Source of the DNA: Candidatus Omnitrophota bacterium
GTDB lineage: Bacteria; Omnitrophota; Gorgyraeia; Gygaellales; Profunditerraquicolaceae
DNA: 42,333 bases
Reading direction: 5' to 3'
Assembly (NCBI GenBank): GCA_016208765.1
Contig: JACQXK010000060.1
Location: 1 to 42,333 of the forward strand
Shown here: piece after piece, positions 1 through 6,149 of the stretch
Numbering within the stretch: position 1 is the stretch's first letter
Layout of the letters: each line of letters begins with the position of its first letter
Made by a program: the position numbers and the translations under genes
Notes under the pieces: model-generated
Seen by the model: the letters and a program-made list of their open reading frames with translations, nothing else
Told to the model about the DNA's origin: nothing
Database searches by the model: none

Positions 1-337
1 GATTACCTTCTTTTAAATAAACTATGCAGAAAGGACATTTTCTAAAACAGCCTCTTGTGGTAAATCCCAAGTTGATGCGTGGCTTAACTGCTTCAATCTC
101 CGACGGGAGCCTTTTTTCTATTGAATACCCGCTACCACCAATTTCTGCGCTGTTAAATTGCGCTGCTCTATGTTTATTCCAATCAAAAATACAAGAAACA
201 TACGTCTTATCTACCTGTCCATAGAGTAGTCGGTTATGCCAAATAACCTCGTCTCCGCGGTCTAAATGATATTTCTCAATCTTTTTAAGGGCGAGATTGG
301 GAATTTTGCTATCTATATCAATTAAAAGCACTTTCAT
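1..337 (-). CDS. Radical SAM protein, N-terminal part (runs off window)
   Basis: This minus-strand reading frame starts at an ATG at 337 behind a GAGAGG ribosome site and stays open to the left edge, so the 3' end is outside the window. The N-terminus (MKVLLIDIDSKIPNLALKK) resembles the cobalamin-binding-like Rossmann leader of B12-type radical SAM proteins. Near residue 100 it has CFRKCPFC, the CX3CX2C cluster that binds the 4Fe-4S centre and S-adenosylmethionine. The substrate cannot be told from this fragment. Such proteins are frequent in phages and mobile blocks, which fits the neighbours. It lies directly after a methyltransferase remnant. Confidence 0.75.
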   Translation of the reverse strand, partial: MKVLLIDIDSKIPNLALKKIEKYHLDRGDEVIWHNRLLYGQVDKTYVSCIFDWNKHRAAQFNSAEIGGSGYSIEKRLPSEIEAVKPRINLGFTTRGCFRKCPFCIVYLKEGN

Positions 338-349
338 TTTTTGACCTCT

Positions 350-475
350 CTATCTAAACATTCCAAAGACATCTTGTAATCTCTTCTCCGCTATCTCTAT
401 GTATTTGGGATTTAATTCGATACCATTCTTGAAGGGGCTGCTCTTGGGACCTGCGAATAGGAAGGTCGCGGTATC
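350..475 (-). pseudogene. Remnant of a DNA methyltransferase C-terminus
   Basis: Between the putative replication gene and the radical SAM gene an open frame with no start codon ends at TAG (350-352). It encodes FLFAG, then about eight residues, then NGIELNPKYIEIAEKRL. The last part closely matches the C-terminal signature of N6-adenine/N4-cytosine methyltransferases (GIELNPxYxxIAxxR), and FAG resembles the SAM-binding DPFAGSG motif with the normal spacer shortened. The frame continues upstream inside the neighbouring gene without an initiation codon. I infer a decayed, internally deleted remnant; a chance resemblance is less likely but possible. Confidence 0.4.
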
Positions 476-1305
476 TATAACGCATTGGTTAAACCCTCCG
501 GCATCATCCGCTTGAGAATGTCTTGCAGGTTCTCCATATCGCCACCGCGGAAGGATGCGCCGCCGGTTTTTATCTGTAAGTGCTCAGCGTCTTGTTTATT
601 TACCAACCACTCCGTAGAGGATTTTGAGATTGCGGAAAGAACCCAAGGAAAGTGCTCGCCTTTTATTCCTGACCTGTTTTTAAGATAACTTTCGCATACA
701 CGGATTAAGATTTCATCCGGTAGCTGATAGTCCTCTCCAAACATAAGTAGCTGTTTCTTTTTGGCCTGTTTTCTGAACTTACCAATGACCTGGTAAATAT
801 TGAACCCTGACTTAAAAACATCATCCAAGAGTTTTTTTAATTCGGGGGTTACAGGGACAGGCTGCTTTTTGCCTGTCTTTTCTTTAGGTGGGTTAGGTAG
901 GTCCGGTTGGTTAGGTGGACGGTCTAAAGTCTGACTAAAGTCTGACTTAGCCTTCTCGTGCTTGGCCTTGATGGCTTTAAGCCGTTCGGGATTTGAGGTT
1001 CGATACTTCACCTCTAAATACCTCCCGGCGTAGTCAAGCCAGTCGTGGATTATACGCCCATCAAGCCATTTGTGCTTTTGGAGCAGTTGGACGAACTTAT
1101 GAGGGTCGCCAGAGAAACCGGCGGAATCGGCAATAAACTCATCTGTCCAATGAGAGAGATCGCCATCTTCGGCCTGTTCAAGGGCAACGTGCCATAGTGC
1201 GTGTAAGTGTCCCAGCACATAAACGGGTTTAAGGCGTAAATCAAATGCCAGAGGCTTAAGCTTCCTGTGCCTCAACAATACTGTATGAGATTCTATCCAG
1301 GGCAT
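475..1305 (-). CDS. Putative phage-type replication initiator protein
   Basis: This 276-aa protein starts at ATG 1305 with a purine-rich ribosome site (AAGGAAG). Its first 120 residues (WIESHTVLLRH... LHALWHVAL) look like the compact N-terminal winged-helix domain of phage DnaD/helix-turn-helix replication proteins. A Lys/Pro-rich linker near residues 125-150 follows, then a C-terminal helical domain. It overlaps the upstream HAD gene by 13 bases, so both are probably cotranslated with the reverse transcriptase gene. I recognise the architecture, not a precise family. It may recruit a helicase for replication of a phage-like element. Confidence 0.5.
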   Translation of the reverse strand: MPWIESHTVLLRHRKLKPLAFDLRLKPVYVLGHLHALWHVALEQAEDGDLSHWTDEFIADSAGFSGDPHKFVQLLQKHKWLDGRIIHDWLDYAGRYLEVKYRTSNPERLKAIKAKHEKAKSDFSQTLDRPPNQPDLPNPPKEKTGKKQPVPVTPELKKLLDDVFKSGFNIYQVIGKFRKQAKKKQLLMFGEDYQLPDEILIRVCESYLKNRSGIKGEHFPWVLSAISKSSTEWLVNKQDAEHLQIKTGGASFRGGDMENLQDILKRMMPEGLTNAL

Positions 1306-1721
1306 ACCGCTTCTTCCTTTTGCGTTGCGGGCGCGACCTCTACGGGTTTATCTTCTGCAAGAATAGGCGCGCCGGTATTGATAAGATGTTCTATGGTTCG
1401 TATGAGCTTAGTTGTGTTTTGGCCGCGATACTGCACGGCTCTATCGTCTATGAAAACGTGATATATCGGCTTCTGCGATGTGTCCGGCGGATTGTGCTTA
1501 CAGGAGTTTATGCTGTCGTAGGGGACATTGTTACGGATTAGGTATGCCTTTAATGCCGGTGTAACTTTCCGGGTGGTCCAGATGATGATATGATAGCCTT
1601 TAGCCTTAAGTTGCTTCATTGCATCGATGACGTCCCAGTTAGGTTTCTCAAAAACATCTACTCCTTTCCATATTTCGTAATGCGCGATGACCCCGTCAAA
1701 ATCAAAAGCTATGACCTTCAT
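1293..1721 (-). CDS. HAD-superfamily phosphatase
   Basis: This 142-aa protein has the HAD motif I DFDGVIA at residues 7-13 (nucleophile Asp7, acid/base Asp9), motif II Thr in IIWTTRK near residue 48, and the acidic motif VFIDDRA near residue 92. It probably hydrolyses a phosphate from a nucleotide or nucleic-acid end, as the phage deoxyribonucleotidase or polynucleotide 3'-phosphatase relatives do. The start ATG at 1721 follows GGAGG and overlaps the stop of the reverse transcriptase gene as ATGA, so the two are translationally coupled. A role linked to the retroelement is only a possibility; such HAD genes are common in phages. Confidence 0.75.
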   Translation of the reverse strand: MKVIAFDFDGVIAHYEIWKGVDVFEKPNWDVIDAMKQLKAKGYHIIIWTTRKVTPALKAYLIRNNVPYDSINSCKHNPPDTSQKPIYHVFIDDRAVQYRGQNTTKLIRTIEHLINTGAPILAEDKPVEVAPATQKEEAVCPG

Positions 1722-2812
1722 GCAACCTCCATTGTTAATTTGTTGATTAGTCGGTAACTGTTGGCGTGTTTGAAATGACCCATATATGACGCGACCATAT
1801 CGTGAAATTTCCTAAAGTCCTTTTCCCGCGCCTGGCGGAACTGCCGGATCTTCTCTTTAAGGTTATTTATTACCCTCCGCCGGACCAGAACGTATGTCGG
1901 TCGGATGATGTAGCCTAAGAAGTCTATGCCGTTTGAGATAGACGCAAGTTTACGGCGTTTCGGGTGAAGGCGTAGCTTGAGCCTACTTAAGAGGAATTCT
2001 TCAATCTGAGCCTGCCAAGTGCGTAATTGCGAGGCATCTTGGGAGAGTATGACAAAATCGTCTACATAACGCAGATAGTAGTGTGCCTTAAGGACGTGCT
2101 TAACGTATTGGTCGAGTTCATTCAGGTAGATATTGGCGAAGTATTGGCTCGTTAAGTTGCCTATCGGCAGGCCGCTTCGGTTTTCTTTGCCAAAGAGGCT
2201 TTTGTTCGTGGGGATGTTAAAGAGAAGCTGCTTGTCTCCTTTGTGAACGTAGGACGTGGTGCAGTCCCAAAAAAGAACCTTCTGCGTAAGCCAGAGGATG
2301 TCCGGGTTCTTTACCTTGCGCTGAATTATTATAAACAATAATTCCTTGTTTATGCTGGTAAAGAAGTCCTTGATATCCAGTTGGAGATAGTAGGCGCGGA
2401 CGTGGCCGTTCTTGGTGATCTGCCGGGTAAATTTCTCCAAACGTTCTTTGGCCGCGTGCGTACCCTTTCCATCCCGGCTTGCGTAGGAGTCATGAATAAA
2501 GATTGGCTCATAGATTTTCTCTAAAGAGTTTACAAGGATGTGATGTACTACGCGGTCGGGAAAATCTGCGGCGAATATCTCCCGTAGTTTTGGTTTCTTG
2601 GCGGCAAAAAGAATTGAGCGCGAAGGGTGGTAAGTCCTATTTTTTAATTCATATTCGAGTTTAACTAAATTCTCTCCGTCGTTTATCTCGAATTTAAGCG
2701 CGTTAAAAGTATTGCGCTTGTTCTTCCGACAATCAAGATAAGCTTGGTATATTTTTCTAAAAGAGAATATATCGTTTTGTAAGCCATTGGCTGGCTCGGA
2801 CTGGCCGCACAT
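1718..2812 (-). CDS. Diversity-generating retroelement reverse transcriptase
   Basis: This 364-aa reverse transcriptase copies the template-repeat RNA with adenine errors. It shows the palm motif DIKDFF (near residue 145), then GLPIGNLTSQYFAN, whose IGxxxSQ form is typical of DGR enzymes rather than group II intron or retron enzymes (QGxxxSP), and the catalytic YLRYVDD box. The ATG at 2812 lies inside the template repeat, so the first codons are encoded by TR sequence; no better in-frame start follows. Upstream lie TR, Avd and two target genes. There is no maturase or endonuclease domain. The stop overlaps the HAD gene start. Confidence 0.95.
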   Translation of the reverse strand: MCGQSEPANGLQNDIFSFRKIYQAYLDCRKNKRNTFNALKFEINDGENLVKLEYELKNRTYHPSRSILFAAKKPKLREIFAADFPDRVVHHILVNSLEKIYEPIFIHDSYASRDGKGTHAAKERLEKFTRQITKNGHVRAYYLQLDIKDFFTSINKELLFIIIQRKVKNPDILWLTQKVLFWDCTTSYVHKGDKQLLFNIPTNKSLFGKENRSGLPIGNLTSQYFANIYLNELDQYVKHVLKAHYYLRYVDDFVILSQDASQLRTWQAQIEEFLLSRLKLRLHPKRRKLASISNGIDFLGYIIRPTYVLVRRRVINNLKEKIRQFRQAREKDFRKFHDMVASYMGHFKHANSYRLINKLTMEVA

Positions 2813-2896
2813 AATATTTGTTGTCCTTATTGTTGTAGTTCACGTTGCCGTTGTCATAATTCACTATCCGGACGTTGCTCCTATTCCAGGCAACCT
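2788..2896 (-). repeat. DGR template repeat (TR)
   Basis: This 109-bp segment matches VR1 and VR2 in the two target genes. Read on the minus strand it is packed with AAC/AAT codons (translating as WNRSNVRIVNYDNGN and onward), the usual design that allows adenine mutagenesis to sample many residues. It is not itself the end of a target gene: past the last shared bases it reads CAATGG where the VRs have the stop CAGTGA. Its last 25 sense bases overlap the start of the reverse transcriptase. Confidence 0.93.
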
Positions 2897-3030
2897 TTAC
2901 TTACACACTTATCGTCTCCCCGGGGAGACCCTCAGGAGCAGATCCGTTAGGTACCGCTCCTTGTGTTCTTATGCCGTTTAAGGTGGCGTAAGCGCCCAGT
3001 GAGTTACAAAATCGCACACTTCCTCAAGGT
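2897..3030 (-). ncRNA. DGR RNA leader/spacer between avd and TR
   Basis: This stretch between the avd stop and TR has no convincing ORF. On the minus strand it contains a perfect 16-bp palindrome at 2914-2929 (GTCTCCCC/GGGGAGAC), 18 bases before TR. By analogy with characterised DGRs, structured RNA flanking TR is needed for cDNA priming, so this is probably part of the functional template RNA. That role is inference from position and the hairpin. Confidence 0.5.
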
Positions 3031-3387
3031 TTACCGCTTGGGGAATTCTGACTCTTCCTTCCACCCTTCGCACTGTTTTAATACCTCAATTACTAACTTA
3101 GTTGAAACTTCAAAACTCTTAAACGAATTAAAAGCTTTGGCTTCTTTTGCGAGGTTTAAGATTATTTTGAGTTCTTCCAGTTTATCTATAGACTTACCGA
3201 GTAATTCTATCCTTAGCCGTCTGGTATTAGCCTTGGCTATGAGGACGAGAATTTCCCGTGCAAGCTTTCTAATGTCTGCTCCGAGGTTATACTTGTTATA
3301 TCTGTCGAAATGCCGGACTATTTCCTCAAAGTAGGTTGCCATGTCCTTAGCTTTTTTATAAACTTTAAGATCTTCGTAAAAACTCAT
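3031..3387 (-). CDS. avd: Avd-like DGR accessory protein (four-helix bundle)
   Basis: This 118-aa, all-helical, Lys-rich protein begins MSFYEDLKVYKKAKDMA, the typical opening of four-helix-bundle proteins of the S23/Avd family. In DGRs, Avd forms a basic pentameric barrel that binds the reverse transcriptase and template RNA. The helices carry many basic residues (RKLAREI, NTRRLRIELLGK), consistent with RNA binding. It lies between target gene 1 and TR, the normal position for avd. Start ATG 3387 has a GAGGT ribosome site. S23-type helical-bundle proteins also occur inside 23S rRNA genes, but the context here decides for Avd. Confidence 0.88.
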   Translation of the reverse strand: MSFYEDLKVYKKAKDMATYFEEIVRHFDRYNKYNLGADIRKLAREILVLIAKANTRRLRIELLGKSIDKLEELKIILNLAKEAKAFNSFKSFEVSTKLVIEVLKQCEGWKEESEFPKR

Positions 3388-3401
3388 CTTAATTACCTCG
3401 C

Positions 3402-3429
3402 TTAAAAATTGTCAAAACGTCTAATTCAC
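3402..3429 (-). repeat. 28-bp flank identical downstream of both VRs
   Basis: Bases 3402-3429 are identical to 3965-3992, just beyond the stop codons of the two target genes (core GTCAAAACGTCTAATTCA). TR lacks this flank. The copies show that the two target 3' ends arose by duplication and that the duplicated unit extends past the VR. Confidence 0.9.
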
Positions 3430-3947
3430 TGGCTGGCTCGGACTGGCCGCACATAATACTTGCTGTCCTTATTGCTGTAGTTCACGTTGCCGTTGCCATA
3501 ATACACTACCCGGACGAAGCTCCTACCCCCGGCAACCTCTTCGTTCGTCCAGTAGCCGGCTTCCTTTGTGTCCTTAAAGATGGACATATCAATCTGGGGG
3601 CCGGTGGGGTTATTCTTCACTAAAGAGAACCCTTGTACTGGTGATGGTAAAACCCAACCCTTATGACCGGCAAAGCTGAGTTCTGCGCAGGCTATCTTGA
3701 ACTCTTCCCAGGGCATACGCTCTTTGAAGTGGTTGGGCAGATCTGTGTGTGGAAGTTTAACGATGTAGATATTGTGCCAAGTGTCGAATACTGTGCCGTC
3801 TTTGTTGTCAATGTACCGCGGCTCCGGAAAATCCTTAACCCTGATAATCTTTACATTCTGCGCTGACAGCTTTGCAAAGATGTCCTTTGACGCTCCTTCC
3901 AGGTCAATACGGTCTTTTAAGATGTTTAATACTTGAGTTTGTTTCAT
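3426..3947 (-). CDS. DGR target protein 1 (DUF1566/Lcl-type variable protein)
   Basis: This 173-aa protein starts at ATG 3947 after AAGGAGGAAG. Residues about 45-125 (DNKDGTVFDT, MPWEEFKIAC, AGHKGWVLPSP) match the DUF1566/Lcl C-type-lectin-like scaffold that DGRs often use. The C-terminus from about residue 137 (VAGGRSFVRVVYYGNGNVNY onward) is VR1 and would form the variable ligand-binding face. No signal peptide is visible, so the protein may be cytoplasmic or exported or displayed in some other way, for example on a virion. It ends in RPVRASQ exactly at the TR/VR boundary. VR1 keeps an open frame with no stops. Confidence 0.88.
   Translation of the reverse strand: MKQTQVLNILKDRIDLEGASKDIFAKLSAQNVKIIRVKDFPEPRYIDNKDGTVFDTWHNIYIVKLPHTDLPNHFKERMPWEEFKIACAELSFAGHKGWVLPSPVQGFSLVKNNPTGPQIDMSIFKDTKEAGYWTNEEVAGGRSFVRVVYYGNGNVNYSNKDSKYYVRPVRASQ
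3430..3538 (-). repeat. DGR variable repeat 1 (VR1)
   Basis: Aligned base for base with TR (offset 642, no gaps), VR1 differs at 11 of 109 positions. Ten are at template adenines in the sense direction (seven A to G, three A to T) and one is a T to G near the upstream end. The changes alter codons for Asn/Ile/Asp to Gly, Phe, Val, Tyr, Gly, Ser and Ser. The last 27 sense bases are unchanged, as expected for the homing end. Confidence 0.93.
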
Positions 3948-3992
3948 GCCCCTTCCTCCTTAAATTAAAAATTGTCAAAACGTCTAATTCAC

Positions 3993-4103
3993 TGGCTGGC
4001 TCGGACTGGCCGCACATAACATTCGTCGTCCCTTATTGCCGTAGAACACGCTGCCGCCGTCATAATTCACCTCCCCGAACGCTGCCCCTAACCCCGGCAA
4101 CCT
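3993..4103 (-). repeat. DGR variable repeat 2 (VR2), two bases longer than TR
   Basis: VR2 matches TR over 111 bases with many differences, most at template adenines (for example AAC to AGC, GGC, TTC and GAC codons). Two single-base insertions sit in G-runs, one near 4068-4075 and one near 4031. A few changes are not at adenines, including a C to T and the same T to G seen in VR1. The insertions shift the frame by two. Confidence 0.88.
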
Positions 4104-4383
4104 CAGTCTTGGTTGCGTAGTAATCATCCGTTTTGGTATCGGAAAATATCGGGAATAAACATGGATCGCCTTCAAAGTTAATAATTGCTGCGGCTTCGGC
4201 AGCGGTTGGTTCTTCTCCTCCGAGCTTGGCGCAGAATTCCTTTCTTCCCTCTTCGTTTAATATCTCCTCCGAGCTTGGCCCATAGTCCTTTCCTTGAAGA
4301 TGATCCTTTATCCAGCCATCCGGAAGTTTCTTAAACCTGTTTGGATCAGTTAATACGCTTACCGCAACCGCTTGTTTCTCCAT
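4060..4383 (-). CDS. DGR target protein 2, frameshifted in its variable region
   Basis: ATG 4383 has a strong AAGGAGGAG ribosome site. The 107-aa product (MEKQAVAVSVLTDPNRF...) shares with target 1 an approach segment (DYYATKTEVAG versus YWTNEEVAG) before the variable region. It then stops early at TGA (4060-4062), because VR2 has two extra G bases relative to TR. Without them the frame would run to 3989 and end in YVRPVRASQ like target 1. The N-terminal part is otherwise unlike target 1. Either a homing accident or a sequence error is possible. The ATG at 4440 used by a longer frame lacks a ribosome site. Confidence 0.75.
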   Translation of the reverse strand: MEKQAVAVSVLTDPNRFKKLPDGWIKDHLQGKDYGPSSEEILNEEGRKEFCAKLGGEEPTAAEAAAIINFEGDPCLFPIFSDTKTDDYYATKTEVAGVRGSVRGGEL

Positions 4384-4397
4384 GTGTCTCCTCCTTG

Positions 4398-4541
4398 TTA
4401 AAAAGTTACGCAGGTGTTTGCCAAGGCGTAGGCTAACCAAAGCAACCCCCTGCGTATGTCCCCTGTGATTAAATAGACTATGCCTGCGCCTATACAGGCC
4501 ACAATTACCAGAAGCGGAAATATCCTTTCTCTTGTTATCAT
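4398..4541 (-). CDS. Small membrane protein, 47 aa
   Basis: This short frame starts at ATG 4541 and overlaps the stop of the SWIM-type gene as ATGA, which implies translational coupling. The product (MITRERIFPLLVIVACIGAG onward) has a hydrophobic segment at about residues 8-25 and a second weaker one at 31-41, so it is probably an inner-membrane protein. It lies just before target gene 2. Size, membrane segment and block context would fit a holin-like or other phage membrane peptide, but I do not recognise a family. Confidence 0.6.
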   Translation of the reverse strand: MITRERIFPLLVIVACIGAGIVYLITGDIRRGLLWLAYALANTCVTF

Positions 4542-4837
4542 GCGTATGCGAATGTCCTTTGACTTTCCGTAGTAACCGGCGTGTTGCGCGAGATAAAAAT
4601 ACGCACGGCTTCTATATGGCTACAATACTTATTTTTGTGAAACCCCTGACAGTTGCATCTGTAAGTATCATCCGGGAGCTTTTGAATTGTGTAAGTGTGG
4701 ATGTTATAACCTAAAATAGGTTTACATATCCACGCATTATCTCCGTTCTGCTCAATACAACCACGCTCTAAAAACTTATTCGCTTTATCGTTCATCCTTT
4801 GCCGTGACTCCGAAGTTAAAAAAGCCTGCTCTTTCAC
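4538..4837 (-). CDS. SWIM zinc-finger protein
   Basis: This 99-aa protein starts at GTG 4837 behind a strong AAAGGAGGT site. Residues about 58-80 read YRCNCQGFHKNKYCSHIEAV, the CXCX(n)CXH pattern of a SWIM zinc finger. SWIM domains bind DNA or proteins and occur in helicases, MULE transposases and Sws1-type recombination proteins. Here it is almost the whole protein. The role in this phage-like block is unknown. It is translationally coupled to the 47-aa membrane protein downstream. Confidence 0.7.
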   Translation of the reverse strand: MKEQAFLTSESRQRMNDKANKFLERGCIEQNGDNAWICKPILGYNIHTYTIQKLPDDTYRCNCQGFHKNKYCSHIEAVRIFISRNTPVTTESQRTFAYA

Positions 4838-4852
4838 GTCTTACCTCCTTTC

Positions 4853-5164
4853 TTAGGCTTGAGGTTGCGGCGTATACTTCTCCCACTTCCCTTTTAGGAA
4901 AAGAGCGCCTTTAGGTTGTTTATACTCTCCGAATGACTGCTTAGCTTTGCACTTCGGGCAGTAGAGTTCAACGTAGATATATTTGCCGTCCTTAGTCTGC
5001 CTGGCTTGAAGGATTACCTTGTCGTCTCCGCAAGCGCCACAGGTCCCGCTCATTTGCATAAAGGGCGTTGCCTTGAGGAGTGCCTCTTTCAGGTCGCCTT
5101 CTTCATCAAACTTGATACTGATTTGTGTGGTTGGGTTTATTTTCTTGGTTACTGTGATTTCCAT
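4853..5164 (-). CDS. Small zinc-ribbon protein, function unknown
   Basis: This 103-aa protein contains CGACGDD near residue 42 and CPKCKAK near residue 69, two CX2C knuckles that would bind one zinc ion as a ribbon. The N-terminal 35 residues are acidic and may form a beta-helix lead-in. The start ATG 5164 has an AGGAGG site. Position between the nuclease and SWIM genes suggests a role in recombination or single-strand DNA handling in a phage-like module, but this is inferred only from neighbours. Confidence 0.6.
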   Translation of the reverse strand: MEITVTKKINPTTQISIKFDEEGDLKEALLKATPFMQMSGTCGACGDDKVILQARQTKDGKYIYVELYCPKCKAKQSFGEYKQPKGALFLKGKWEKYTPQPQA

Positions 5165-5180
5165 AACTTCCTCCTTTTGC

Positions 5181-5363
5181 TTAACTAATTCCTATACAAT
5201 GAGCAAATGCGATAGCCTCGCTCACTGTTCCCTGCGCGCTTCTTCCGGCCGTCTGTGGTTCAAGGTTTGCGTCATACACAACCCAAAATCCGTTTTCACC
5301 CTTCGCAAGAAACCACCCGCGAGGCAAACTCATTCTCGCAAGTAATCTTTGTATGCTTCCCAT
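5181..5363 (-). CDS. Small hypothetical protein
   Basis: This frame gives MGSIQRLLARMSLPRGWFLA and onward, 60 aa. The ATG at 5363 is preceded by GGAGAG at a good distance; an ATG at 5375 in the same frame has a poorly placed site. The protein is compact with an aromatic-rich centre (GFWVVYDANLEPQTAG) and an Ala-rich end. No family is recognised. It sits tightly between the nuclease and zinc-ribbon genes, supporting a real gene in the same operon. Confidence 0.5.
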   Translation of the reverse strand: MGSIQRLLARMSLPRGWFLAKGENGFWVVYDANLEPQTAGRSAQGTVSEAIAFAHCIGIS

Positions 5364-5378
5364 ATCGCTCTCCATTCC

Positions 5379-6122
5379 TTAAAGACCGTAAACTTGGTAA
5401 AATATCTTTCTGTCTTTGATAAAATACTTGAAGTAGGTGTCTACATCCCTCTCCACGATCGGCTTGCTGAAACCGCATTTGTTGGTTGGGTTAAGAGGGA
5501 TAATCACTACCTGCTTTACCTCTTCATACCCTTTACATTTTGCGTATGCCGACATCTGCTTCTTGAACTTCCAGACCTTATGCTCCGGGTAATTCTTGCA
5601 GGCTTTAAAGTCTGCGATGGCAGGTTCATCTTTATATAAACACGACCAGTCAATATGACCGTGATATCGGAACTGCTCATTGAAGCAAGCTTCGTCGTTG
5701 AAATCGACTTTCCAAGGTTTGAAGTCTTTGCCGTATTTATCCAAGAACCCTACGAAATTGCAATCCGCCCAATTTAGTTTAAGTTCGCCCAAGGCGAGCG
5801 TTTTAAAATCCAAGAGCATACGCGCCATTTCCTCTCGTGTGCGGGGTATCTTGAGAAGGTTGCGCTCCCAAATTCCGGTGCGAAGAAAGTATTTACTCTG
5901 CGCGTCTACTATGGATCCGCGAGCTGCGTATTGCCTGAGCTTATGTTCCGGGAAGTTAATAGGGTATATGGCCGATAAGACGGATGTTACTGAGGGGAAT
6001 TTCTTACCTTCTTTTTCAACTACCCGCGCGTCTTTTGGCAACGGAAGATATTTCCTGGTTTCTTTGGTTAACTTCGCCTCTACAGGTTTGCGTCCGTTAA
6101 TATTATTGTTATTTGGCTTCAA
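5379..6122 (-). CDS. PD-(D/E)XK-family nuclease
   Basis: This 247-aa protein starts at TTG 6122 behind AAAAGGGG. VTSVLSAIYP near residue 43 is the conserved opening found in phage Cas4/RecB-like exonucleases. YHGHIDWSCLY near residue 154 and AIADFKACK near residue 169 supply the metal and catalytic residues (D...DXK). A Gln/Tyr element (KKQMSAYAKCKG) follows, as in RecB-type nucleases. It would digest or process DNA ends during phage-like recombination. No iron-sulphur cysteine cluster is evident. Confidence 0.78.
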   Translation of the reverse strand: MKPNNNNINGRKPVEAKLTKETRKYLPLPKDARVVEKEGKKFPSVTSVLSAIYPINFPEHKLRQYAARGSIVDAQSKYFLRTGIWERNLLKIPRTREEMARMLLDFKTLALGELKLNWADCNFVGFLDKYGKDFKPWKVDFNDEACFNEQFRYHGHIDWSCLYKDEPAIADFKACKNYPEHKVWKFKKQMSAYAKCKGYEEVKQVVIIPLNPTNKCGFSKPIVERDVDTYFKYFIKDRKIFYQVYGL

Positions 6123-6149
6123 CTGGTTTTTCCCCTTTTCAAAAAAAGT

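Noticed and set aside
1718-2812. Retron or group II intron reverse transcriptase
   Set aside because: The IGNLTSQ motif, TR/VR pairs and Avd partner identify a DGR; no msr/msd or maturase features were seen.
2787-2981. Plus-strand reading frame over the template repeat and spacer
   Set aside because: It lies opposite TR and the DGR RNA spacer, has no ribosome site and codes a low-complexity peptide; it is a shadow of the minus-strand element.
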